This document shows positions 19,225 to 26,168 of a stretch of DNA of 64,000 bases, piece by piece. Both the position numbers and the translations under genes were made by a program. The notes beneath the pieces are model-generated. The model saw only the letters and a program-made list of their open reading frames with translations, had not been told where the DNA came from and searched no databases. This DNA is from Brevibacillus sp. SYP-B805 (lineage in GTDB: Bacteria > Bacillota > Bacilli > Brevibacillales > Brevibacillaceae), in assembly GCF_011059135.1 (NCBI RefSeq), contig NZ_JAALGD010000012.1, positions 1-64,000 of the forward strand, read 5' to 3'. Numbering within the stretch: position 1 is the stretch's first letter; every line of letters begins with the position of its first letter.

Positions 19225-19737
19225 ATGAAACTGTCATTAATTTTTATTGTAGTAACGTGTTTATTTTTACTTTCAGGCTGTAGTGAACAAATGAACTCTC
19301 CACATATACAACCAGGTAACTCAACAAGATCAACTTCTTACCAAAGCAAGATGACAAATGAAACATCAACAAAAGACATATTGTCAGAAGTTGGTTTAAT
19401 TAAGCAACATTTAAAAATAGGAATAACCAAATCCCGTATCTTAAATGAATTTAATAACTATAATATTCAAGTCGTAAAAGACTTAGAAAATAATGAAATT
19501 TACAGGATCGATATTATTTCTAAAACAGGATACAAATTTTATAATGAAGATAAATTTGATTCTATAGATATACAAGGGTTACAAAATGATAACATGCGAG
19601 TTCAAATATTTTTGTCTTTTTCGGAAGATAATTTGCTAGAATCCTATAGTCTATATTATTGTGATGAAAACAAAATAATCCATGGGTATCATCTCTTTGA
19701 AAACGGAGAGAGTAAAGAAGATATAATAACTCTTTAA
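19225..19737 (+). CDS. Small lipoprotein of unknown function
   Basis: A 170-residue precursor with a lipoprotein signal: MKLS, a hydrophobic stretch and the lipobox LLSGC, giving an exported protein anchored through Cys at about residue 19. The mature part is polar, with a Ser/Thr/Asn-rich linker followed by a region rich in Ile, Asn and Tyr that suggests beta structure. ATG at 19225 has GGAGGG upstream; the ATG at 19213 lacks one. It is strongly AT-rich and on the plus strand, unlike its neighbours, so probably acquired. I do not recognise the family. Confidence 0.8.
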   Translation: MKLSLIFIVVTCLFLLSGCSEQMNSPHIQPGNSTRSTSYQSKMTNETSTKDILSEVGLIKQHLKIGITKSRILNEFNNYNIQVVKDLENNEIYRIDIISKTGYKFYNEDKFDSIDIQGLQNDNMRVQIFLSFSEDNLLESYSLYYCDENKIIHGYHLFENGESKEDIITL

Positions 19738-19784
19738 AACACAAACCAATGGTTTCTTAGTCATCGGTTTTATTTGTGTGTCTA

Positions 19785-20120
19785 CTCGGTATGGGCGGTA
19801 GCTATAGGGCGAAAGTCCCGAAAGAGGCGGCTGTACCAACCGTTAGACCAAGGCAAGGATATCTGCCTTGAGGCAGAACCCGGAAGGAAGCCAGAGGCAA
19901 TGTCCCGCCTAGTAAGATGCCCCAATTTATGGCAGTTGTACTAGGGTGTTCTTCGCAGTCTACGGAGTATTTAGATCGAACAAATATTCGTTTTGTTCCG
20001 TCACAGCGGACGTCTATATGACTACTAATAATTCGATAGAGACTCCGGTTCTGTCAGAGGAGACAATGGGTGGGAATACGAACGCGTTACCGCTACCCCC
20101 GTTCGATCGGTCTTCCACGC
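19785..20120 (+). ncRNA. Candidate structured RNA (HEARO/omega RNA-like or intron-like)
   Basis: A 330-base stretch with no credible ORF, GC-richer than the AT-rich DNA around it. Read on the plus strand it has many short stems and GNRA-type loops: GGGC-GAAA-GTCC near 19805, CAAGGCA/TGCCTTG with an 8-base loop near 19853-19873, CTCC/GGAG and CGAACG/CGTTCG near 20040-20105. Purine-rich linkers such as GGAAGGAAGCC and CCTAGTAAGATGCCCC look like conserved RNA junctions. This resembles large RNAs linked to IS200/IS605-type nucleases or group II intron domain I, but no nuclease or reverse transcriptase gene adjoins. The family is a guess. Confidence 0.4.
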
Positions 20121-20174
20121 TACAAAGCAAATACTCTTAATGGTTTATGACGGTTAATCTAAATCTCTGTACAT

Positions 20175-20213
20175 TAAAAAACCCTTGGTATTGCCTACTA
20201 GCAATACCAAGGG
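20175..20213 (-). terminator. Intrinsic terminator, minus strand
   Basis: Perfect 13-bp stem (20182-20194 with 20201-20213) with a 6-base loop, followed on the minus strand by TTTTTT. It fits the end of the secreted-protein pair at 20339-21327. On the plus strand it lacks a T-run. Confidence 0.85.
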
Positions 20214-20338
20214 CTTATGAGTTTGGGCAGAGATATTGTCACGTCAATGCTTGATAATCCGCCATAGACCGAACGATACGTATAATGGAAAGAACAAACG
20301 CGGGGGCAAGTCACCCTTCTACTCGATTCTTATTTAGC

Positions 20339-20902
20339 TTATTTAGAAAAGTTTTTTGCCTCAAATTCTTCGGGTTTTAGTAATTTTACCTTTTCCACTT
20401 TCTTACCGTTTTTTTCCTTGATTTCGTCTACTCTCCAATCATTTTCTATCTTATTAAAAACGTACAAGTAATTTTTCCCTTCTTTAGATTTGAATGCAAC
20501 TAATATTTGAGAACCGTCTTTCTTAAGGTAGATTGCAGGCATAAAATCGCCTTTTTGGATTTTTTTGTCCTTGCCATTAAAAACATTTTGAGATAGAGCT
20601 AATCGGAATTTTGCGTATTCATCTGTGGAAAAATTGGTATTTTCTCTTTTAAACTCTGTAATTCTAAAGATTTTATAATCGGATTCATTAATGTTAAATG
20701 AATCAGAAATATCTGATGTGATTATTGAAAAAGTTTCATCAAGTTTTTTCTCAGCATATTCCTTATATGCTGCCTCGGCTTCATTCGAAGAAAATTTCGA
20801 ATTGTTTTTTGCTAATAATACGTTATTAGAATTAGAGGCGATTACAAAAACAAGAGCCACTATACCAGCAATAGTAGGATACCAATATTTATTAAAACCC
20901 AT
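20339..20902 (-). CDS. Membrane-anchored hypothetical protein
   Basis: A 187-residue AT-rich protein with an N-terminal signal-anchor helix (about 9-30) and a soluble, lysine-rich outer part with predicted alpha then beta segments (YKEYAEKKLDETF; FMPAIYLKKDGSQILVAF). AAGGAGG precedes the ATG at 20902. It lies 15 bases after the frameshifted gene at 20918 and was probably cotranscribed with it. No family recognised. Confidence 0.75.
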   Translation of the reverse strand: MGFNKYWYPTIAGIVALVFVIASNSNNVLLAKNNSKFSSNEAEAAYKEYAEKKLDETFSIITSDISDSFNINESDYKIFRITEFKRENTNFSTDEYAKFRLALSQNVFNGKDKKIQKGDFMPAIYLKKDGSQILVAFKSKEGKNYLYVFNKIENDWRVDEIKEKNGKKVEKVKLLKPEEFEAKNFSK

Positions 20903-20917
20903 TTTATTACCTCCTTA

Positions 20918-21327
20918 TTATTTATAGAATGCATAGGTATCATCATAGTCTTCATGTGTAAATTCCCAAGTGTCAACATCTACAGTAGCAGCGTAGGAGT
21001 AACACTCCCAATAAACGTCAGAATCGGCTTCATAATCACTTCTGACGATTACATAATCGGAATCGTTGTCTGAAAGCTTGTTATTTGAATCATAATAATC
21101 AAGATCTTTGTAAAGTTGTACATCAACATATAGTTGCTCAGAAAAACCTTGACTACCAAAAGCTTCTGCATCAGTTCTAGCTATTGCTTTGTACTCACCT
21201 GAACTGTAGTCAGTAAAAGATAATCTTGCTTCTGCATCTACACCTGTATAATTTGCAAATGCTCCTAATGGAATAGATAGAGCAACTAAACCTGCTGTGA
21301 GTAAGCCTTTCTACGATAAAAAGCCAC
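20918..21327 (-). pseudogene. Frameshifted secreted-protein gene
   Basis: From about 21300 to the stop at 20918 one frame encodes a signal-peptide core (GLLTAGLVALSIPLGAFA) and a mature part of about 105 residues that is rich in Asp and Tyr (DLDYYDSNNK, DWEFT-like, EDYDDTYAFYK). The only start with a ribosome site (GTG at 21327 behind AAGGAG) encodes AFYRRK in a neighbouring frame; a shift of one base near 21300 joins them. So either a recent frameshift or a sequence error. The function is unknown. Its partner at 20339 follows directly. Confidence 0.6.
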
Positions 21328-21584
21328 AAATACCATCTCCTTTTTCTCAAATTATACAATATATGTTAATTGTATATTATGTTTTGAATAATTTAAAATA
21401 TTATCCAATAAAAATTGGATATATGAATTTACATACCAATTCAAAAGTCTTCAAAAACGATTACAGTTTCAAAAATACTTAAATGAGCAATTCTTGCAAA
21501 CAAACTATACACTATACCTAAAAAATGAGTAAATTGGTACATGCTCTCGGAAATAATTAGATACCTTGATTGCAACTGGAGGCG
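21328..21584. other. AT-rich spacer at the end of the low-GC island
   Basis: Very AT-rich; a TATAAT on the minus strand at 21351-21356 could be a -10 for the gene at 20918, but no good -35 is seen. No other feature is visible. Composition returns to GC-rich near 21550. Confidence 0.4.
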
Positions 21585-21674
21585 ATGGATCGGTTTGATG
21601 TGCGGATGGCGGAAGGACAACTCGTTATCCTTGGAATTAAACGGGGAGTCGCTGTTTATCGAGGAAGCAACTAA
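21585..21674 (+). pseudogene. Gene fragment related to a pilus-locus B gene
   Basis: A 29-codon open stretch encoding MDRFDVRMAEGQ and then a short unrelated-looking tail. Positions 21578-21610 match the reverse complement of 24361-24393, inside the gene at 23988, at 30 of 33 bases, and the encoded peptides align as EAMDRF-VRMAE. It is probably a remnant of a paralogous gene next to the island. ATG at 21585 has GGAGG only 2 bases away, too close for efficient initiation. Confidence 0.5.
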
Positions 21675-21773
21675 GACTCCGCCAAGCTTTTTGGAGGAGC
21701 CTTAGTTGCGAAGCATAAGACGTGAGGATTGTCGGCAACGCAACAGGCGTTTCGTTTAGCCGACCACTTATGC
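21667..21773 (+). other. Pair of long inverted repeats, possible structured RNA or element end
   Basis: Two adjacent hairpins. The first has arms GCAACTAAG (21667-21675) and CTTAGTTGC (21701-21709) with further pairing inside. The second has GCATAAG (21713-21719) with CTTATGC (21767-21773) and an inner GTCGG/CCGAC pair (21731-21735, 21760-21764). No T-run follows either, so they are not ordinary terminators. Confidence 0.5.
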
Positions 21774-21805
21774 AGAAGGGCAAAATGTATAAATTCCTAT
21801 ATGCC

Positions 21806-21839
21806 AATAAAGCCCGGACGTCAGCATAGACGTACGGGC
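21806..21839 (-). terminator. Terminator of the sigma-factor gene
   Basis: An 11-bp stem with one mismatch (21812-21822 with 21829-21839) and a 6-base loop, followed on the minus strand by TTTATT, 9 bases after the stop codon. Confidence 0.8.
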
Positions 21840-21848
21840 GTCTTCATG

Positions 21849-22793
21849 TCAGGACAAATATTCCTTGAGCGCGCGGGAACCTTTCTGTTTGCGCAGCCGA
21901 TCGATGGTCGTGGCTTCAATCTGCCGGATCCGCTCGCGGGTAAGGCCAAACATCCGGCCCACCTCCTCCAGCGTATAGATCTGATCGTCATACAGGCCAT
22001 AGCGCATCGCGATGATCTCCTGGGCCCGAGGGTTGAGCCGGCCAAGGGCCGCTTTTACCTGTGCGCGCAGATCCACCTTTTCGATCCAATCATCGAGAAG
22101 GGCCTCTCCATCATCCACAATCTCCGCGTAGCTGAGCAGCTCGTCGTCGCTCTCCGCTTCCCGCGGCTCTCCGATAAAGTCGTCATCAATCGACTCCAGC
22201 TTGATGGTCAGAGCGTACTCGATCGCTTCCACCTTTTCCGGCGAAATCCCCAGATATTCGGCGATTTCATGACGCTCGGGATAACGATTCAAGCGATGGG
22301 CCAGCTGCATGACCCGCTTCTGGTACTGGCGAATCTGCTCATGCATGTGAACAGGGATGCGGATGAGATTGCCCTTGTCGTTGATCGCCCGCGTAATCGC
22401 CTGGGAGATCCACCAGTGGGAGTAATGGTACAAACGGACTCCGCGATTCACATCAAATTTATCGATAGCGGTAAACAAGCCGATTGTACCTTCCTGTATC
22501 AAATCGAGAAACGGCATGCCTTTCTTCAGATGGCGAAGGGCCGTGCTGACAACGTAACGGAGATAGGCGCGGACCAGCTTTTCCCGGGCCTGCATATCAC
22601 CGAAACGCTGATAGCGGATCAGGCATTCCATCTCTTCTTCCTTATCCAACATGGGTGTTGCAGCGACGTCTTCCAGAAACAACAAAGCGGATGTGTCCCG
22701 GCGCAGCGACTTCGGGACCACGATCCCCAATTGCTTTTCAACTTCCCGCCAGCGACGGGGGCTCGCCTGGAAAGTGGAGTGACTGACAGTCAT
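21849..22793 (-). CDS. Group 2-like sigma-70 factor
   Basis: A 314-residue sigma factor of the primary (RpoD/RpoS) type rather than the ECF or sporulation type. It lacks region 1.1 but has a region 1.2-like segment, region 2 with FLDLIQEGTIGLF and WWISQAITRAI (the -10-reading Gln and Thr are kept), IRIPVHM, region 3, and region 4.2 with LTRERIRQIE. A promoter like that of SigA is therefore expected to be recognised. The chosen ATG at 22793 follows GAGGG; a TTG two codons earlier is possible. It is a single gene with its own promoter and terminator, and it is not the housekeeping rpoD, which lies elsewhere in Bacilli. Confidence 0.85.
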   Translation of the reverse strand: MTVSHSTFQASPRRWREVEKQLGIVVPKSLRRDTSALLFLEDVAATPMLDKEEEMECLIRYQRFGDMQAREKLVRAYLRYVVSTALRHLKKGMPFLDLIQEGTIGLFTAIDKFDVNRGVRLYHYSHWWISQAITRAINDKGNLIRIPVHMHEQIRQYQKRVMQLAHRLNRYPERHEIAEYLGISPEKVEAIEYALTIKLESIDDDFIGEPREAESDDELLSYAEIVDDGEALLDDWIEKVDLRAQVKAALGRLNPRAQEIIAMRYGLYDDQIYTLEEVGRMFGLTRERIRQIEATTIDRLRKQKGSRALKEYLS

Positions 22794-22879
22794 GTGCAAC
22801 CCTCACTTCTTCGGAGAATAGGGTATTCAGTTACTAAAGCGTATTTTCGACAATGTTTGCCCGATTCCTTCACATTTAC

Positions 22880-22908
22880 AGAATATTTATGGAAATTAAT
22901 ATTGGCAA
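22880..22908 (-). promoter_or_regulatory. Promoter of the sigma-factor gene
   Basis: Minus-strand -35 TTGCCA (22903-22908), 17-bp spacer, -10 TATTCT (22880-22885), about 85 bp upstream of the start codon in otherwise AT-rich DNA. Confidence 0.55.
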
Positions 22909-23025
22909 TACAAGAAAGGAATGGAAATCACGTGTTTCCATTTAAAAATTCGGCGAGCGCCGAGCCTTGGGCGAGGGCGGAGCCGTTGTGGCACATGTAC
23001 GAGAATATAAGAAAACCCCGCCGAC

Positions 23026-23110
23026 TTAAGCGAACGCTGTTGTCGGCGGGGGCCCCCAGCCTCTCCCCCTCGCTTTATAACTTTAAAGCACCTAAACATT
23101 CCGATATACT
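23026..23110. repeat. Dispersed nested-hairpin repeat, copy 4 (short form)
   Basis: Outer stem CCCCGCCGAC (23026-23035) with GTCGGCGGGG (23042-23051), same AAGCGAACGCT core and similar tail, but the inner hairpin of copies 1-3 is missing. It lies just downstream of the terminator of the Gmad2 gene. Confidence 0.8.
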
Positions 23111-23157
23111 AAAAAAACCGCCCGGACACGTGCAAATGGTGTCGAAATCAGGCGGTT
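23111..23157 (-). terminator. Terminator of the Gmad2 lipoprotein gene
   Basis: AACCGCC (23116-23122) pairs with GGCGGTT (23151-23157), with a second inner stem GGACAC/GTGTC, followed by a run of seven U on the minus strand. Confidence 0.85.
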
Positions 23158-23183
23158 CTGGCGCTTGAATCTTGTCGAAGCGG

Positions 23184-23693
23184 TCAGTCGGGCAGCGGGA
23201 TCGGCATCTCCAGATGGCGGCGGCCGTCCTTGGCGCTGGTTTCAAACAGGATCAGCATCAGCGTAGAGTTGGGCCGTTCTTTTTTTACGTGGAGGGTAAA
23301 GGAGAAGTCCCCCCATGCCGGGGCCCCCTGGGAGGCCTGCACATGCCCTTTGACCAACTCGTTATGGCCGTCCTCGACGACATAATTCACAACCGCTTCA
23401 AAAACCTTGGCCTGACCTTTGACTTCATAGGTATCGGCCTTGATCTTGGTGACGGTCACGTGTTGAAAAATCTCATTGTGGTACGCTTCCGCCGGCTCCT
23501 GGGCTGGTGCGGGGTCCGGCTGTTGGGATGGCGGAGCCGCCGGGGCTTCGGCCGCTGGAGATGCAGCAGGAGGTGGCGGCGCTTCCGTGGTGGGGGCGGG
23601 CACTGCGGCGGGCGGTTCGGCTGTGCGGGTCCCGCAGCCGCCGAGGAGAAACAGGCTGCCAATCAGGAACAGGACAAACAGAGGTTGGCGCAT
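23184..23693 (-). CDS. Gmad2-domain lipoprotein
   Basis: A 169-residue precursor with a lipoprotein signal ending in LLGGC, a long Pro/Ala linker (about 25-65), and one C-terminal immunoglobulin-like domain of the Gmad2 type (VTVTKIKADTYEVKGQAKVF through FSFTLHV). Gmad2 domains are found in cell-surface and spore-related proteins of Bacilli; the ligand is not known. ATG at 23693 follows GGAGGG. It stands alone with its own terminator. Confidence 0.8.
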   Translation of the reverse strand: MRQPLFVLFLIGSLFLLGGCGTRTAEPPAAVPAPTTEAPPPPAASPAAEAPAAPPSQQPDPAPAQEPAEAYHNEIFQHVTVTKIKADTYEVKGQAKVFEAVVNYVVEDGHNELVKGHVQASQGAPAWGDFSFTLHVKKERPNSTLMLILFETSAKDGRRHLEMPIPLPD

Positions 23694-23877
23694 CGTGATC
23701 CCTCCATCCTTTTCCTCTTTGACGGAGCTGGACGCGAGAATGTTTCCAGGCGAATCCCCACAGCAGGGCATGCGCCCAACCCTCTCGATTGCGCGGCCGC
23801 GCCAGGGCGGGTACCTGTTCCCAATCGCAGGGGATTTGGATATGCTCGACGATCCACAGCCCGGGTGATCCGCTCAG

Positions 23878-23967
23878 CATGCAGGATTTCAACGTGGGGA
23901 GGCCGGATTCCATCTTGTGCATGCAGGATTTCGCGTGATAAGCCGGATTCCATCTTGTGCATGCAGG
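23878..23967. repeat. Short tandem repeat, about 41 bp x 2.2
   Basis: Units start at 23878 (42 bp), 23920 (40 bp) and 23960 (8-bp partial), each beginning CATGCAGG and, in the full units, ending GGATTCCATCTTGTG. It fills part of the 294-bp gap between the Gmad2 gene and pilus locus B, which holds no gene. Confidence 0.85.
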
Positions 23968-23987
23968 GAAAATCGTCCTTATAGGGG

Positions 23988-24584
23988 TTACCATTTGAGC
24001 TCTTCCACGCTTACGACGGGAAAGGAATGGGCGGGAAGCAGCGGCACCAGCGGCCGTTCATGGACGTAAGCGACGACAACGTTGGACGGTCCTATCATCT
24101 TCTTGGGTGCAATGCGCAGGAGCTGACCCTTTTCCGTCGTAACCGCAACCTGCAGTTCTCCGCCAGTCGGCCGCTCTTCCGCACCGGTATCTGCTTCCTC
24201 GATCAACAGCGCATTCCCGTTGAATCGCAAGGATAACCGGATGTCCTTCCGCCAGTCCTGAAAGGAAACATAATAATTGGCGATGAAGACGGGATCCGTC
24301 GTGACGCTTGTCGAAGACGGGAGATACCTGTCCCCCTGTCTGCTGTAGCTGCCGTTCTCTGCCATCCGTACGGCAAACCGATCCATCGCCTCCGGCTGCA
24401 CCATCTCGATGATCCCTTCCGTTTTTAACGCCTGATCAATCGAGAACGTCGCATGATGATTCGCCAGTTCGATCAACGTTTTCATTTCCGCCTTTTTCAG
24501 CATCGCCACATCAGCGTCGACAACCATGAGCCCCACCAGCAGGAGAAAGAGCAGCGTCGATATGGATAACACGTTGATACCCAT
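23988..24584 (-). CDS. Locus B small membrane protein 7 (TadE/TadG-like)
   Basis: The last gene of locus B, 198 residues: an N-terminal membrane helix (about 5-24) and an outer part of mixed alpha/beta character, the usual layout of pseudopilin-like Tad proteins. It has no positively charged leader and no clear class III cleavage site. The segment EAMDRFAVRMAE is repeated in a DNA remnant at 21585. Its ATG lies 16 bases after the previous stop with AAAGGA upstream. Function is inferred from the operon only. Confidence 0.7.
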   Translation of the reverse strand: MGINVLSISTLLFLLLVGLMVVDADVAMLKKAEMKTLIELANHHATFSIDQALKTEGIIEMVQPEAMDRFAVRMAENGSYSRQGDRYLPSSTSVTTDPVFIANYYVSFQDWRKDIRLSLRFNGNALLIEEADTGAEERPTGGELQVAVTTEKGQLLRIAPKKMIGPSNVVVAYVHERPLVPLLPAHSFPVVSVEELKW

Positions 24585-24600
24585 CCGGTTTTTCCTTTCT

Positions 24601-25017
24601 TCACAAATCGTAATCCATGACGTTGATGGTTCCCGTCCGCTCTACGTCCAGCAGCTGCGGCCAATCGGGAAACAGGGCGGTCAGCTGTGGATAGGGAATG
24701 CTCAGCCGCAGCCGAAATTCGTCCTCGTGACTCCACAGGATCGGATCAGCGGCTTTCGTGCGGGCGACTTCAATCCGAATATCGTTTTCATCCAGTCGGT
24801 ACGACTTTTCCGCCAGCTCCTGATGAATAAACTGCCGAAGCTGATTCACCACCTCTGCGTCATTTTTGCCGCCGTGGTTGGTTACGTATTTTGTCGCCGC
24901 CATACTTATCTCCAGCAGTTCGCTTTTCATCTGGAGCACAACATGCGCCTGCAGAACTCCCAGCGGTACCATGAGCAGCACCATGACGTTCATAATGGTA
25001 GCGAGCAGTTGGCCCAT
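24601..25017 (-). CDS. Locus B small membrane protein 6 (TadE-like)
   Basis: 138 residues with an N-terminal hydrophobic helix (MGQLLATIMNVMVLLMVPLG) and a soluble remainder with an amphipathic helix (LLEISMAATKYVTNHGG) and a C-terminal beta-rich part. ATG at 25017 overlaps the stop of the 50-residue gene (TGATG), so the two are translationally coupled. Probable pseudopilin or scaffold of the Tad-like machine. Confidence 0.65.
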   Translation of the reverse strand: MGQLLATIMNVMVLLMVPLGVLQAHVVLQMKSELLEISMAATKYVTNHGGKNDAEVVNQLRQFIHQELAEKSYRLDENDIRIEVARTKAADPILWSHEDEFRLRLSIPYPQLTALFPDWPQLLDVERTGTINVMDYDL

Positions 25018-25169
25018 CAGTTTGTCCCAAAGCGGATCGCTTCCGCAAACAGTTTGTTGAAAAATCTGGTGCATGCGCCCAGAATGCTATCCGGCCCGTC
25101 CAGCAGGAGCACATAGGACATGGGGACGACGATGACGATCAACGCCAACACGGAAATTACCTTGGTCAA
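25017..25169 (-). CDS. Locus B small membrane protein 5 (50 aa)
   Basis: Starts at TTG 25169, directly after GGGGTGG formed by the end of the previous gene. One membrane helix (VISVLALIVIVVPMSYVLLL) then a short amphipathic tail ending FNKLFAEAIRFGTN. The start is 3 bases from the upstream stop and its own stop overlaps the next ATG, strong evidence that it is translated. Possible pilin-like subunit. Confidence 0.65.
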   Translation of the reverse strand: MTKVISVLALIVIVVPMSYVLLLDGPDSILGACTRFFNKLFAEAIRFGTN

Positions 25170-25172
25170 CGA

Positions 25173-25583
25173 TTACCACCCCGGATCAAAATATTCTGAC
25201 GGCCGACTGCCCGTAAAACGAAATACGGTCTCCCCCGTGACAAACCAATTGATCCACTGCGACATACGGGACGGACGGATGGTGAGCGTGAGCCTGACCA
25301 TCTCGTTTCTCTCTTTCCTTGCTCTTTGCCCTTCCTCCAGCGGCCAGGAACCATCAAAATAGTCGCTGTTCACACTCTCCCAGCCCATCCCGTTCATTTC
25401 TTCCCGATAATAATCGGCAAGGCCGCTGTGCAAATACCCAATGTCCTGCATGTCATCCATCACATCCGTGTATACGCCGCGGGCAATCCCCCGCTCCAGC
25501 GCATACAATTCCATGCACATCACCCCCGAGAAGAGGATGATAATCACCGACAGACAAAGGAGAAAAACCTTCAACTTCAGCAT
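25173..25583 (-). CDS. Locus B small membrane protein 4 (TadE-like)
   Basis: 136 residues with a long N-terminal membrane helix (about 4-24) and a polar outer part with YLHSGLADYYREEMN and a C-terminal beta region (VRLTLTIRP). AGGAG precedes the ATG. The layout is that of minor pseudopilins; there is no recognisable prepilin peptidase site. Confidence 0.7.
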   Translation of the reverse strand: MLKLKVFLLCLSVIIILFSGVMCMELYALERGIARGVYTDVMDDMQDIGYLHSGLADYYREEMNGMGWESVNSDYFDGSWPLEEGQRARKERNEMVRLTLTIRPSRMSQWINWFVTGETVFRFTGSRPSEYFDPGW

Positions 25584-25613
25584 CGTCTTCTCCTACCCGC
25601 GAAAATCCCGCGG

Positions 25614-25757
25614 TTAATGAAAGGTTCGTACGGCTGCCTTTTGTATGCGCATTTCCTGCACATTTTTCAGGGAATCCACCGGGTTCTTTTCCCAAAAAAC
25701 CGTACACAACAGACAAACCATGGCAGCGATCATCAACAAGGTTATGTTCTGAAGCAT
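25614..25757 (-). CDS. Locus B small membrane protein 3 (47 aa)
   Basis: A 47-codon frame starting at ATG 25757, 3 bases after the stop of the previous gene. It encodes one hydrophobic helix (ITLLMIAAMVCLLCTVF) and a short basic tail. There is no strong ribosome site, so translation would depend on coupling. Its spacing within the operon and composition support it, but it is the least certain of the series. Confidence 0.5.
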   Translation of the reverse strand: MLQNITLLMIAAMVCLLCTVFWEKNPVDSLKNVQEMRIQKAAVRTFH

Positions 25758-25760
25758 GCG

Positions 25761-25964
25761 TTAATTCGAGCTGGTATACGTATTGCCGTTTTGCATCGTA
25801 AACCTTATCTGCTCGTTGGCTGTGTCGTAATTGAGAGAGGAAACCGAATCGTTGATGTGCTCGGCTGTTTGGTTGGCAGCCGGGCTTAGCTCATTGCCGT
25901 AACTGCTGACCCCAATTCCCAAAACCATGACGCATGCAAGAAAGATAAAAAACATTTTTGACAT
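25761..25964 (-). CDS. Locus B small membrane/secreted protein 2 (67 aa)
   Basis: 67 residues starting MSKMFF with a hydrophobic helix (about 4-22) and a polar, Asn/Ser/Thr-rich outer part ending NGNTYTSSN. ATG at 25964 has GGAGTGG upstream, better than the first ATG of the frame. Size and layout make it a candidate major pilin of locus B, though a class III cleavage motif is not seen. Confidence 0.65.
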   Translation of the reverse strand: MSKMFFIFLACVMVLGIGVSSYGNELSPAANQTAEHINDSVSSLNYDTANEQIRFTMQNGNTYTSSN

Positions 25965-25996
25965 GTAAACCACTCCGTTTCTTTTGGTATGAATTG

Positions 25997-26152
25997 TTAA
26001 TTGGTTGACGGTATCGCCTTATCGATCCAGCTGACGCTTTTCTCCCTAAGTCCGCCTTCTTTCATAACAGCTTTGTTGATTTCCGCCATGCTGGCAACCA
26101 GAATCCCCAGCGTAAAGACGAGGCAGAGAAGGATGGAAAACAGTTTGCTCAC
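25997..26152 (-). CDS. Locus B small membrane protein 1 (51 aa)
   Basis: Starts at GTG 26152 behind a strong AAGGGGGG site. The N-terminus MSKLFSILLCLVF resembles that of the next gene (MSKMFF), followed by a helix and a charged tail (EINKAVMKEGG). It follows the TadC-like gene, the place where pilin genes commonly sit. Candidate pilin or pseudopilin. Confidence 0.65.
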   Translation of the reverse strand: MSKLFSILLCLVFTLGILVASMAEINKAVMKEGGLREKSVSWIDKAIPSTN

Positions 26153-26168
26153 GGACCGTCCCCCCTTT

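Noticed and set aside
19785-20120. Group II intron (full)
   Set aside because: No domain V-like hairpin and no reverse transcriptase; kept only as a structured-RNA candidate.
20265-20290. TATAAT near 20279 as a plus-strand promoter
   Set aside because: No acceptable -35 at 16-18 bp and no plus-strand gene follows.
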